From positions 1-55,559 of the forward strand of contig JAADGC010000197.1 of NCBI GenBank assembly GCA_013152585.1: DNA of 55,559 nucleotides, read 5' to 3'. Source of the stretch: Chloroflexota bacterium (GTDB lineage Bacteria > Chloroflexota > Anaerolineae > J102). The notes below the pieces were generated by a model. The model was not told where the DNA came from. It made no database searches and saw only the letters and a list, made by a program, of their open reading frames with translations. This document shows positions 7,674 to 16,521 of the stretch, in pieces (within the stretch, counting starts at the first letter, position 1; every line of letters begins with the position of its first letter). A program made the translations under genes and the position numbers.

Positions 7674-9503
7674 TTACTTTCGCTTCATTGTCACATCGAT
7701 GCGCCAGGGACTGGAAGCCTGAGCATCGATGGCAAAAGCGTCGGCAGTGACCATCTGATATTCTTTATGATAAACCACAATGCCATAGGCCTGGCCTGGC
7801 GTCAAGCGCTGGTTAAGCTGATAATCACCTTTTTGATTGCTGACGCCGTAGGCAACAACCATACTTTGATCGGGCTGTGCCAGGAAATCATCCACAGAAA
7901 CGCCCGGATTAAGCACAAAAACCGTGGCGTTTGCGAGCTTGCGGCTTTTACGACTCGCATCTGATATCGTGCCGATAATCTGCACCGGTTCCACGCCCTT
8001 GCGCCATGTAGGTTCGGGGATAGTGAACTCTGCCTGCTGGTCGAGCCGACCTTCGATCAGCAACTCCAGCCGGTACCGCCCCGGCGTCAACCCGCCCCGC
8101 GCCTGGATACTAACCCACCAATTCTGGGCGGAAGCATCCTTCCATATGCCTTCGGTCTCCAGGGCCAGTTCATCATCGATATACCACCGGCGTTGCCAGC
8201 GGATGCCTGGGGACATGTCATAGACATCAAAGAAGGCGTAGACGACATCCACATCACTGAACACCACGTCGGGGTTCAGGGGTTGCTGGCTGTCATCCAT
8301 TGCCGTCGCAAACACAATGGCACCAAAGCGCCCGCCGGTCGGGGACGGCACATCCCCAATCCAAAAACCACCCGTATAAATCACGGTGTCGTTCCATTTG
8401 AGTTCCAGCTCATATTGCCCCGGAGCCAACGCATCCCGGGCATAGACATTCACCCAATCTGTGCCACTGGCTCCCCCCTGCCAGCGAAAATGAGTGCGGG
8501 CCACTTCCCGACCCTCGTGCCGCCATGTAAACGTTATATCTTCTCCGTTAACGAGATTCGCATACTCGAAAACAGCGTAAACAGCCTTGATGCCCGGATT
8601 AAAGCGGCTGTCGGTGTCGATGGCATCCCCATTATGATCAATCGCCGCGGCGAATTGCAGCGACACAATGTCGGGGCCGGAAGATGCAGACTGGCGATTT
8701 GGGGAGTCTCGATCTACATCGGTGGCGTTCACCTGGCCCTGGGCCGCCCGGATCAGCGGCAGCGCCAGATCGATAGGTCGGATCAAACTGATGCTGCTGG
8801 CGGTTTCCACATCGGCAATGTCCGCGCTGGGAATACCGATCATGCGACCGCGGGCATCGGTGGCCAGCCCCCCCGAATTGCCCCGTGCGACATCGGCATC
8901 CGTTTTGATCCAGTCCAGAACACCATCTCCGTCCTCATCCATAAATCCAGCCACAATGCCCCGCGTAAAGGTCACCGAGCCCCGACCAATGCTGGGGAAA
9001 CCAAAAAGATTGATCTCATCTCCGATCAACAGGTCATTGCTTGAGCCCAAGGGGGCCGCCGTCATGTCCAGATGCTCCGGCAACGGCGCATCACCTTGTT
9101 CCATCAAACCTGTCACCTGCAGGATGGCCAGGTCCAATTCCCGGCTGCTCTTCACCACCGTGGCCCGATATTTCCATACGGCCTCGCTGCGCAGATCCGG
9201 AGGGTTGACCGCCACAAAGGCCATGCCATCCCGATTATACAAACGGCCGCTTTCGGTGTCGGCCATGACATGATAATTGGTGAGAATGAGACCGTCGCTG
9301 GTCAACACCGTCCCGCTGCCGGTGCTATACTGATCGATAGCATTATCAACGGGGACAGCCAGGCGCACGGTGGCCAGCAAGGCTGCGTTCAGTGCCGGAC
9401 GCTCAATCGCCTCGGCTTGCCGCCCTGTCAGCATCCATCCCCCCAGCAAACCCAGCAGCACCAGGCCAAGAATGAGCGTGTGCTTGCTAAAGATGTGCTT
9501 CAT
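7674..9503 (-). CDS. secreted or membrane-anchored trypsin-like serine protease (HtrA/S1C-like) with novel C-terminal repeats
   Basis: A 609-residue protein. An N-terminal hydrophobic segment (residues about 8-24) is a signal peptide or anchor. The chymotrypsin-fold triad is His78 (LTNYHV), Asp124 (RELDLAILQV) and Ser210 (ARGNSGG), as in DegP/HtrA. No PDZ domain follows. Instead there are two related beta-rich repeats (about residues 290-400 and 410-520), each with a YAVFEY or YAFFDV core, a WxxxG segment and a LxPGxYxLEL hairpin. A carboxypeptidase-regulatory-like domain follows (about 530-609). I chose the ATG at 9503 because it overlaps the upstream stop as ATGA and follows AGGAGGTGG. Extracytoplasmic proteolysis is inferred. 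Confidence 0.85.
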   Translation of the reverse strand: MKHIFSKHTLILGLVLLGLLGGWMLTGRQAEAIERPALNAALLATVRLAVPVDNAIDQYSTGSGTVLTSDGLILTNYHVMADTESGRLYNRDGMAFVAVNPPDLRSEAVWKYRATVVKSSRELDLAILQVTGLMEQGDAPLPEHLDMTAAPLGSSNDLLIGDEINLFGFPSIGRGSVTFTRGIVAGFMDEDGDGVLDWIKTDADVARGNSGGLATDARGRMIGIPSADIADVETASSISLIRPIDLALPLIRAAQGQVNATDVDRDSPNRQSASSGPDIVSLQFAAAIDHNGDAIDTDSRFNPGIKAVYAVFEYANLVNGEDITFTWRHEGREVARTHFRWQGGASGTDWVNVYARDALAPGQYELELKWNDTVIYTGGFWIGDVPSPTGGRFGAIVFATAMDDSQQPLNPDVVFSDVDVVYAFFDVYDMSPGIRWQRRWYIDDELALETEGIWKDASAQNWWVSIQARGGLTPGRYRLELLIEGRLDQQAEFTIPEPTWRKGVEPVQIIGTISDASRKSRKLANATVFVLNPGVSVDDFLAQPDQSMVVAYGVSNQKGDYQLNQRLTPGQAYGIVVYHKEYQMVTADAFAIDAQASSPWRIDVTMKRK

Positions 9504-10150
9504 GGGGCCACCTCCTGCATTCCCAGCTTGTCTAAAATGCGCCTCAGAGCCGGTGCCTCCACATCCCACAGGGCAGCATCGGCGGCCACTGTGATGACCA
9601 GTAATTGTTGCTGCCCGGGCTTGCCCCCCAGCCACAACAAATCCTGGGCCTCGACCACCACAGGCAGGCCCGGAACCCCCAGAGCCAGTTCGGGATCAGC
9701 CACATAAGCATACGTAAACAAGACCGCCGGCTCATCTCCCACCCTTACATTGCTGGATGTGGCCAGATTCCGGAATTTTTCCAGCGTGCTGTTGCGTTGC
9801 AAAAGCCAACTCAGGCTGAGGCTATCCAACGATTCGTCCGGGCTCAGCACCCGTGACGATATCTGCACACGCGACTTAAAAGTGCTGGCACTGCGGGGAT
9901 TGATGGCCTGCCAGAGCACATCATCCGCAGGCACCGTCACCCACGACGCCGGGTATGCGACATCGGGGATACCGCCGCCCAGGCGCACGGTGTGCGTCGC
10001 ATTTTGCACAGACCATTTTAATCCCCATCCGCCGGCCAATGCCAGCAGCACCACGCACAGCACCAGAATCAGGTTGCGGCGTTCTTCGACGGCGCTGGGT
10101 GGGGGATTGGTGGGACTGGGAGATTGCAAGAGGGACATGATTTCCGACAT
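9500..10150 (-). CDS. single-pass membrane protein of unknown function
   Basis: A 216-residue protein that I do not recognise. A short Pro/Ser-rich cytoplasmic segment (residues 1-25) precedes one transmembrane helix (about 27-45). An extracytoplasmic domain follows, containing YPASWVTVP and several beta-strand-like stretches; a PsbP-like fold is possible but unproven. The stop of the upstream PrsW-like gene directly abuts this ATG (TAA then ATG), with GAGGAG eight to nine bases upstream. The stop overlaps the protease start. The tight coupling suggests the three proteins act together at the membrane. Confidence 0.7.
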   Translation of the reverse strand: MSEIMSLLQSPSPTNPPPSAVEERRNLILVLCVVLLALAGGWGLKWSVQNATHTVRLGGGIPDVAYPASWVTVPADDVLWQAINPRSASTFKSRVQISSRVLSPDESLDSLSLSWLLQRNSTLEKFRNLATSSNVRVGDEPAVLFTYAYVADPELALGVPGLPVVVEAQDLLWLGGKPGQQQLLVITVAADAALWDVEAPALRRILDKLGMQEVAP

Positions 10151-11425
10151 TTAGGGGCGCTCCTCATCCGTATCTGGTGCGTCATTTTGTAAGTCATGCA
10201 GCAGCGCCTGCCAGCTAGCCTTGACATCGGCCAATATCTCTTTGCTGTTGGGGAAGCCCTCCTCTTCCAGAGTGCTGGCCTCGAGAGTGGGCAGTGCCGG
10301 GGCTTTAACCGGCAGCGCTGCGGGTGGGGGCGCCGGTGAGGGTTCTGGTGGACGGACGGGGGCCGGGAGGGGGGGCGGGGGCACCGTGGGTCTGGGCACA
10401 GGTGGGGCCACATCGACAGCCGCCACCGGCATGATGGGCGCGGGCGATGGCGATGGTGGGGGTTCAGGAGAACGCGGGGCAACCGGGGCCGAGACAGGCG
10501 CCGGGGCGCGCACTGGTTTGGATACCGGCGATCGCCCCACCCTTAGCGTCTCCTCATCGGCACGATGCACAAGCCAAAACAAAACCACCAGGGTCATCAG
10601 GGCAAAAATAGTGGCCAGAATCAGCCCGTTGAGGTTGTTCGTTTGCAGTCCCTGCCACGATACACGATCTGTCAAAAAGAAAAACAAGCCATTGAGCGTG
10701 GCCGCCAGCAGAAAACCGAAAGGGAGATAATAAAAGGGCGTCTTCTCGAATCGGGTTTGTCCCAGGCAGTATCCTAAAATACCGGCAAAACTGGCATAAG
10801 CCAGGGCATTGATCACCATCCGCATAGAGCCCACATCCAGGTCCACACCGCCGTGCTGAAAAATATACACGAAGTTGAGCACCGTCGCCACGCCCAAGCC
10901 GGCCGCGGTGCCGTAGATCACACCATCCACGCGTTCATCAAATTCAGGATCAAAATAGATACCATAGCGCAGCGCCAGATACACGGCCAAGGTCTGTAGT
11001 ATCCCCACCACCAGGATGCCCCCCAGCAATTGCGTCCACCACCAATCGTACATCCAGCTATCGATTTCGAAAACAGTATGCAGTAAGGGATACGCCATCC
11101 CGGCACTCAACAGGCCGGCAATGATGAAAACATCTATCAGCTTTCTTTTGGGCTCCGGTTCCAGCCTATCCAACTGATAAAAGAACAACAACCACAAAAG
11201 GGCCGGGATCAGGCTCAAGAGCACGCCGATCACAATCAGTTGCCAGTCGTGCAGACGGTTGTCCAGGTTGGGTGCCACGATGTTAAAGAAGCCCACAAAC
11301 ACCAGCAAGCCCAACAGCTCCATCCCGCCTGCCAGCCACAGCCCGCGCCGGTTCTGGCTCACATGCTGCAATTTGTGGGCCACGCCACCGGCAAGCCTCT
11401 CGGTGGTTTCGTTCAGTGAAGGCAT
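10151..11425 (-). CDS. PrsW-like intramembrane protein lacking the catalytic residues
   Basis: A 424-residue polytopic membrane protein. The PrsW/CPBP-type scaffold is recognisable from YQLDRLEPEPKRKL (about 84-97) and EFDERVDGVIYGTAAGLG (about 161-178). The residues thought to be catalytic are missing. Val140-Gly141 replace the Glu-Glu of the EExxK motif, Leu183 replaces the Glu of the ENxxY motif, and the later conserved His falls in an Ala/Leu/Tyr stretch (about 207-210). After the last helix (about residue 285) comes a Pro/Ala/Val-rich tail of about 90 residues with an acidic C-terminus. It is probably a pseudoprotease scaffold. The start has AGGAG nine bases upstream. Confidence 0.75.
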   Translation of the reverse strand: MPSLNETTERLAGGVAHKLQHVSQNRRGLWLAGGMELLGLLVFVGFFNIVAPNLDNRLHDWQLIVIGVLLSLIPALLWLLFFYQLDRLEPEPKRKLIDVFIIAGLLSAGMAYPLLHTVFEIDSWMYDWWWTQLLGGILVVGILQTLAVYLALRYGIYFDPEFDERVDGVIYGTAAGLGVATVLNFVYIFQHGGVDLDVGSMRMVINALAYASFAGILGYCLGQTRFEKTPFYYLPFGFLLAATLNGLFFFLTDRVSWQGLQTNNLNGLILATIFALMTLVVLFWLVHRADEETLRVGRSPVSKPVRAPAPVSAPVAPRSPEPPPSPSPAPIMPVAAVDVAPPVPRPTVPPPPLPAPVRPPEPSPAPPPAALPVKAPALPTLEASTLEEEGFPNSKEILADVKASWQALLHDLQNDAPDTDEERP

Positions 11426-11456
11426 AAACGGTTACTCCTCTTTATCATTGGCAACG

Positions 11457-11472
11457 AATCAACTCGTTGATT
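11457..11472. promoter_or_regulatory. perfect palindrome, possible operator of the PrsW-like operon
   Basis: AATCAAC-TC-GTTGATT has 7-bp perfect arms. On the minus strand it sits just downstream of a TATACT -10 candidate (11480-11485), covering the expected transcription start. This is a common place for repressor operators. The regulator is unknown. Confidence 0.4.
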
Positions 11473-11479
11473 GCAAATC

Positions 11480-11485
11480 AGTATA
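11480..11485 (-). promoter_or_regulatory. -10 box candidate for the PrsW-like/protease operon
   Basis: TATACT on the minus strand, about 55 bases upstream of the ATG at 11425. No convincing -35 is seen at 16-19 bases. The adjacent palindrome at 11457-11472 would overlap the transcription start. Confidence 0.35.
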
Positions 11486-11543
11486 CACCAAACCCGAGGA
11501 GTCTTGCTACCCCGTTCGCAGACACTTCACCCCATCTGCGCCC

Positions 11544-12335
11544 TCACCCCGGCGCCACATAACTAAAACTAAAACGCTGCTTGTAGCGACGCAGCAATCG
11601 CAGCACGGGCTCTCCAAACAGCAGGATCAGGGTGGCATTGCCGATACCCCGCCATAAATCCCACACCAACGAGGTCGTGGAATAAAACAAGGCATAGCGC
11701 TTGATGGTTTCCCCCACGCCAATGCCGGGTTGCCAGTACTGACCCGCTTGATCAGGTCGAAAAATAAACGGCCAGAACCACAAATTCATCACCAGGCCAT
11801 AGGCCAGCCCCAACAGCAGCCCCAGCCCTGCCAGAGCCCAGATTTCCCGGCGCGAGGGTCGGGCCGGATGCGGCATCAAACCCGCCGCCGTCCCCACCCA
11901 GCCGGCAGCGAACATCTGATAGGGCAACCAGGGGCCCACGGCGCCGGTCAGCAAAGCCGAAGCCAGCAAAGTCGTCAGCCCCGCCAAAAAACCGAACTGC
12001 ACTCCAAACACATACCCCGAGAGAATGGGCAAAAAGAACAGGGCCGAAAAGCCTGCCGGTCCCGGCACAAAGCGTAAAACCGCTCCCACCGCCGCCAACG
12101 CCCCTAAAATCGCCAGCGTCTTCGAGGACATCGCCCCGCTTTGCAGGTTGGAGATCACCGCCGCCAATGCCAAAAGGCTCAGCAGCACCAGCATCCACAA
12201 AGTATCGCCGCTGTGGGCGATGGTTTGCATCTGACCCTGGGAGGGGTGCATCCAAAAGGGAGAAAGAAAAGCGGCCAAACCCAGCAGACTGGCTATGAGT
12301 AGCGTCAACAGCGGCAGGCGAGATCGTTCGGTCAT
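11544..12335 (-). CDS. ECF transporter substrate-binding (S) component, CbrT-like (cobalamin)
   Basis: A 263-residue integral membrane protein with about six hydrophobic segments. The central stretch with LRFVPGPAGFSALFFLPIL and TGAVGPWLPYQMFAAGWVG matches the cobalamin-type ECF S components of the CbrT class. It follows the EcfA gene by four bases and completes an ECF module. The specificity call for B12 rests on sequence style and on the cobalamin riboswitch at the head of the operon; the substrate was not tested. It would bind vitamin in the membrane and topple during EcfA-driven cycles. No terminator is obvious after the stop. Confidence 0.8.
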   Translation of the reverse strand: MTERSRLPLLTLLIASLLGLAAFLSPFWMHPSQGQMQTIAHSGDTLWMLVLLSLLALAAVISNLQSGAMSSKTLAILGALAAVGAVLRFVPGPAGFSALFFLPILSGYVFGVQFGFLAGLTTLLASALLTGAVGPWLPYQMFAAGWVGTAAGLMPHPARPSRREIWALAGLGLLLGLAYGLVMNLWFWPFIFRPDQAGQYWQPGIGVGETIKRYALFYSTTSLVWDLWRGIGNATLILLFGEPVLRLLRRYKQRFSFSYVAPG

Positions 12336-12339
12336 AAGC

Positions 12340-13953
12340 TCAGTTCAGGCAGGCCAGAACATCTTCCGGCGTCAGCAGGCGCGGATCACGGAACAGCTTG
12401 TTCACCTGGCTGGCAAAGACCAACGATTCCGACATCACCCGCCGGGCCGGGCCGTCCACCACGATCTGACCCTCAGCCATTAGCAGCACCCGGTCGGCCG
12501 TGGCCGCCACCAGCTCGACATCGTGGGTGGCCATAAGGATCGTCTTTCCCTGGGCCTTGAACTCCTGCAACAGCGTCGCCAGCGTGCGCTTTTGCAGATA
12601 ATCGAGCCCGCGCGTCGGTTCATCCAGCAAGATCACCATCGGGTCGGTGATCAGAACCGCGGCCAAAGCCAGACGCTGCCGCTCGCCCCCCGACAGATCG
12701 CGGGGGTGGCTGGCGGCCAGATGCTCGATGCCCAGGCGCCGCAACAAACGCCCATCGGCCGCAGCATCCGCGGGCAAACCATGTGCCTTGCGACTGAACG
12801 CCAGCTCGTCGGCAACCGTCTCGGCAAAAAGAATGCGGTCGGGGTTCTGGGGCACGTAGGCGATATCGGTCGTGAGTTGCTCGGTGGGAGTGCGGGCCGC
12901 GTCTCGCCCCAGCACACGGACCGAACCCCGGGCCGGCTGCAATAGCCCCACCAGATGTTTGAGCAGGGTGCTTTTACCACTGCCGTTGCGCCCCATAAGT
13001 GCCACAAATTCGCCGGGATGCACAGCCATGCTGAAATTGCGCAGCGATTCCACGCCATTGGCATAGCGATGCCACAGGTGTTTGACCTGCACCGATGGCG
13101 TGTGATTGTTGCCCGCGGCAGGCGCCTCTATCACCGGCAGATGCAGACGAGGCTTCAGTTCGCGGGCAAAACGTCGTCCCGCTTTGATCGTCAGCGGCAG
13201 GGGGTCCCAGCCCAGACGTTTGCCCAAAGCGATCAGGGGCGGTGTTTGCGGGGCCAGAGCCAATATCTCGGACGGTGTCCCCAACAAGGGCGCCTGGCCG
13301 TCGCCGGGCCAATACAGTACATAATCGGCATATTGCACCACCCGCTCCAACCGGTGCTCCGACAGCACCACCGTGATGCCCAGATCTTCGTTGAGCTGCC
13401 GGATAGCCAGCAGCACTTCTTCCGCAGCCTGGGGGTCGAGTTGCGAAGTAGGCTCGTCCAGCACCAGGATGTCGGGATGCAGGGTGAGCACGGCGGCAAT
13501 GGCCACACGCTGTTTTTCGCCGCCGGAAAGGCTGCTGATCGGGCGATGCCGGAGATGCGCAATCTGCAATTGATCCAACGCCTCTTCCACGCGCTTGCGC
13601 ATGACATCGGTGGGCAAGGCCCAGTTTTCCAGAGCAAAGGCCAATTCATCTTCCACCCGATCCACTACAAAGCTCGACTCTGGGTCCTGGAAAACCATGC
13701 CTACCAGATCAGACATGCCGTGCGGCGCCAGTTGCACCGGGTCCCGGCCATCGACGCGTAGCTGCCCACTCACCACGCCACCGTAGAAATGGGGCACAAG
13801 CCCGTTCAGGCTGCGCAAAAAGGTAGATTTACCGGCGCCGGACGGGCCGATCACCAGTACAAATGCCCCTTCTGGCAGATGCAGCGAGATATCGGGAAGG
13901 GCTGGCTGCAAAGCGTTAGGGTAGCAATAGGAGAAGTGATCGTAGGAAATCAT
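12340..13953 (-). CDS. ecfA: energy-coupling factor ATPase, fused EcfA1-EcfA2
   Basis: A 537-residue protein with two complete ABC ATPase domains in tandem. Domain 1 has Walker A GPSGAGKST (36-44), signature LSGGEKQR and Walker B LVLDEPTSQLD. Domain 2 has Walker A GRNGSGKST, LSGGERQRL and ILLDEPTRGLD. It hydrolyses ATP to drive the ECF vitamin transporter with EcfT and the S component. In many organisms these are two separate polypeptides. It lies 103 bases downstream of ecfT and four bases upstream of the S-component gene. The Shine-Dalgarno is weak. Confidence 0.92.
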   Translation of the reverse strand: MISYDHFSYCYPNALQPALPDISLHLPEGAFVLVIGPSGAGKSTFLRSLNGLVPHFYGGVVSGQLRVDGRDPVQLAPHGMSDLVGMVFQDPESSFVVDRVEDELAFALENWALPTDVMRKRVEEALDQLQIAHLRHRPISSLSGGEKQRVAIAAVLTLHPDILVLDEPTSQLDPQAAEEVLLAIRQLNEDLGITVVLSEHRLERVVQYADYVLYWPGDGQAPLLGTPSEILALAPQTPPLIALGKRLGWDPLPLTIKAGRRFARELKPRLHLPVIEAPAAGNNHTPSVQVKHLWHRYANGVESLRNFSMAVHPGEFVALMGRNGSGKSTLLKHLVGLLQPARGSVRVLGRDAARTPTEQLTTDIAYVPQNPDRILFAETVADELAFSRKAHGLPADAAADGRLLRRLGIEHLAASHPRDLSGGERQRLALAAVLITDPMVILLDEPTRGLDYLQKRTLATLLQEFKAQGKTILMATHDVELVAATADRVLLMAEGQIVVDGPARRVMSESLVFASQVNKLFRDPRLLTPEDVLACLN

Positions 13954-14056
13954 GAGCTTTCAAGGTGCAGGAGTAAAAAGGGAAACAAGGAAAGGTGGGG
14001 GGAGACCTGGAAACCGGAAAATCAGACAGCTTCAGGCTGGCGCTGTTGACCCCGGT

Positions 14057-15151
14057 TTACCGATGTACCGGACTACCCTGAGGAAGGTAGGCTGGCAGGA
14101 AAAGAGCGGGCGCCAGCAGCAACGCATACAATCCTCCCCACAGGGGTTGAAACGCGGGGAGGAGACCAAAAGGTGGATAGGGATAATAAAAAAGCTGTTC
14201 GGCAGCAACAAAGGATACAGTGACCGTGGTCAGCAACACGATGGCTGCCAGGACGGCGACGATGGTGTCGCGACGTCGCCATAACCAGTGCCGATATTGG
14301 CTGCGGCGAATCCGCTTGCCCTGCTGGCGCAGACTCCATGCCACGGATAGCGCCCCCAATCCCATCCCCATCAGACCGATCCAACCGGCGCCGAGTCGAA
14401 AAGACCGCAGAATCAGCCCGGCGAGCAGCAGCAACAACCCGCCGATACTACTGATCCCCACCATCTTCCGCTCCCGGACACCGAGCGGACTCATGGCGCC
14501 GCCAAAACCGCGGGCGTCCATGGATTCGGCCAGTTGGATGGCTCGCTCGAGCCCGTTGGCCAGCAGCGAGACGAACAGCGGCTGCATGTCACGCAGGCCG
14601 CGTACACGATAGCCCCGCAGGCGTTGGGCCTCACGAATCTCCTGCCAGGCGATGAAGGTTTGGGGGATGAAGGAGATGGCGATGGTGACCGCCACACCCG
14701 CATGATGGGCAAAGGCCGGTGTCAGCCGCAACAGGGTGTGGGGGCTGACCGCCATGTTCAGGGTCATAAAGGCCAGGATCAAAGCCGTGAACCCCAGTCC
14801 GGTCACAAAGCCATAAATGATAGCTTCCAGGGTGATGGGGCCGCCGATCAAAGGCCAGGATCGGGGCAGGGTAAAGAGCACCACGGTGCCCACATGCACC
14901 GACAGGGCGTTGAACAGGATTGTGAGCGCCCAAATGAAGAGGATCAGGCGCAAGACGGTGCGCCAGGCCAGGATACGGGGCTGAGGTGTATGCGCCGGAT
15001 CGGCCTGTTGGCGCTGGCTGATGGCGCCGTAGACAAAAAGAATGGCCAGCAGGACGATCAGCAGATAGAGAGGATTACGCACCAACAAAGCGCTGCCCCC
15101 TGCTGCTGCCAGCCATAAAAGCCAGACATAAGGATGATAATCGGGAATCAT
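14057..15151 (-). CDS. ecfT: ECF transporter transmembrane scaffold protein EcfT
   Basis: A 364-residue polytopic membrane protein. The two coupling-helix signatures of EcfT are visible as EAQRLRGYRVRG and ESMDARGFGG (the Ala-Arg-Gly type motifs that contact the ATPases). An unusual C-terminal extension adds further hydrophobic segments beyond the usual 260-residue length. I chose the ATG at 15151 because it overlaps the upstream stop as ATGA; an in-frame GTG at 15181 would add ten residues. It links EcfA to the S component in the membrane. Confidence 0.88.
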   Translation of the reverse strand: MIPDYHPYVWLLWLAAAGGSALLVRNPLYLLIVLLAILFVYGAISQRQQADPAHTPQPRILAWRTVLRLILFIWALTILFNALSVHVGTVVLFTLPRSWPLIGGPITLEAIIYGFVTGLGFTALILAFMTLNMAVSPHTLLRLTPAFAHHAGVAVTIAISFIPQTFIAWQEIREAQRLRGYRVRGLRDMQPLFVSLLANGLERAIQLAESMDARGFGGAMSPLGVRERKMVGISSIGGLLLLLAGLILRSFRLGAGWIGLMGMGLGALSVAWSLRQQGKRIRRSQYRHWLWRRRDTIVAVLAAIVLLTTVTVSFVAAEQLFYYPYPPFGLLPAFQPLWGGLYALLLAPALFLPAYLPQGSPVHR

Positions 15152-16506
15152 CGGGGAGAAGCCTGACGCATCACGGCCCACAACCCGACGGCAATCAACA
15201 ACGCCAACAAAATGGCGAAACCGCCCAGGCGTAAAAATCGACCCGCATCGGCTGAGGAGGCAGCAACCGTGGGCTGCGGGGTGATGCGCAAGATGGGCGT
15301 CGAACCCGATTCGCTCGCAGGCAGAGCGACGGTGGGTGCAGCCGGACGCAGGGTGGGCGTGGGCGTGGGAAGGGGCGAGGGGGTGGCAGAGGGCAACGGG
15401 GTGAGGGTGGCCGTAGGCAGAGGAGAGGGCGTTGGGGTGGCGGTGGGGACAGCCGTGGACACGGCGGTTGCCTCAACCGGCGGCAATGTGGGGGGCACAG
15501 AAGTAACGGTGGGCGTAGGGCTGGCCGGGAGCACAGAAAGATGCTGGGCAAGACTCTGGGTATCCGACGCCGCCTGCACGTGCAAAGTATACGTGGCGTC
15601 TTGGATGGGACAGACGCGCAAGGCCGACGAGGCGGAGACGCTTTGTGCCTGAGCGTCGTTTTCTTGCAAGAACACAGCGTCGGCGCCTACGACCTGCCAG
15701 CTCAGGGTGGCGCATTCGCCGGCAACGATGGATTCAGGCACCAACGTGAAGTCAACCGCGAGCTGTGACCCGGGTGTGGCAGTAGCAGTAGCGGTGGCGG
15801 TGGGGAGCAGAGGAGTAGGTGTTGGTGTGGCGAGAGGAGTGGAAGTAGGGGTAGGGGTGGGTGTGGCGGTGGGAGGCGGCGTGGCGGTGGGAGATGGTGT
15901 GACGGTGGGAGTAAAAGTTGGGATCGGAGTGAAGGTTGGGGTGGGGGATGGCGTGGGGGTGTCAGTTGCTGTGGGCAGCACCGGTGGCAACGCGTCCTGA
16001 CAAACTTCGGCAAAGGTTGTGAGGGGGGGCTGAACTTCGGAGCTGGCGTTGATCGAGCCCGTCCCCCAGGCCCAACCATCGACCATCCCATCTTCGATCA
16101 TCCAGGAAGACGCCCCCACTTGCGAGTATTCCCAGCCGTCGGGCTGGAGGTGATAGTAGGCCCAATAGCTGCACTCCAGGCCCTGGCACTGGCAAAAGCA
16201 GTCTTCCAGAGGAAAATTGCAACCATCTTGCTGATCACCGCCGCTAATGCCGCAAATAGCGCTCCCCAGGCCGCCAGATGGATCGACATTGAAGGCAAAT
16301 TGAGAGCGTTGCAACAGCTCGGTGCCGGTGATAGCCGGTTTTGCAAAGGCCACGCAGTCGCTGAGAACCACACCGCTGCTAAACTGAACGACCAGCCCGG
16401 CATGGTTGAGTTGCTGGGCGCGTGTCGGCATCTGGCTGCTTCCCAACGAAAGGAGCAGGCCCAGAAGCAACAAGAATAAGGCAGAGCGGAAAACGGTGTG
16501 GTTCAT
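15148..16506 (-). CDS. DUF4430 (transcobalamin beta-domain-like) surface protein with Thr-Pro linkers and C-terminal membrane anchor
   Basis: A 452-residue exported protein with a signal peptide (residues 1-30). A Cys-rich DUF4430-type domain (about 35-170) contains CNFPLEDCFCQC and SYWAYYHLQPDGWEY, which parallel the beta-domain of transcobalamin and intrinsic factor. A Thr-Pro linker (about 180-250), an Ig-like domain (about 252-330), a second Thr-Pro linker and a C-terminal transmembrane helix (about 425-445) with a basic tail follow. It sits in a cobalamin-riboswitch operon beside a second DUF4430 protein and an ECF transporter. I infer that it presents a B12-binding lid at the membrane surface. 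The start has no strong Shine-Dalgarno. Confidence 0.78.
   Translation of the reverse strand: MNHTVFRSALFLLLLGLLLSLGSSQMPTRAQQLNHAGLVVQFSSGVVLSDCVAFAKPAITGTELLQRSQFAFNVDPSGGLGSAICGISGGDQQDGCNFPLEDCFCQCQGLECSYWAYYHLQPDGWEYSQVGASSWMIEDGMVDGWAWGTGSINASSEVQPPLTTFAEVCQDALPPVLPTATDTPTPSPTPTFTPIPTFTPTVTPSPTATPPPTATPTPTPTSTPLATPTPTPLLPTATATATATPGSQLAVDFTLVPESIVAGECATLSWQVVGADAVFLQENDAQAQSVSASSALRVCPIQDATYTLHVQAASDTQSLAQHLSVLPASPTPTVTSVPPTLPPVEATAVSTAVPTATPTPSPLPTATLTPLPSATPSPLPTPTPTLRPAAPTVALPASESGSTPILRITPQPTVAASSADAGRFLRLGGFAILLALLIAVGLWAVMRQASPR
15340..15965 (-). repeat. degenerate tandem repeats coding Thr-Pro linkers
   Basis: Two tracts (about 15340-15480 and 15770-15965) consist of degenerate 6-base units (GTGGGN-type on the + strand) encoding Thr-Pro and Ala-Thr-Pro repeats. 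They are low-complexity extended linkers inside the DUF4430 protein. Confidence 0.7.
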
Positions 16507-16521
16507 GGCGGTGGCAAGGAA

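Noticed and set aside
15340..15965. Tandem repeats resembling a CRISPR or minisatellite
   Set aside because: Units are 6 bases, degenerate and in frame for Thr-Pro linkers, without spacers.
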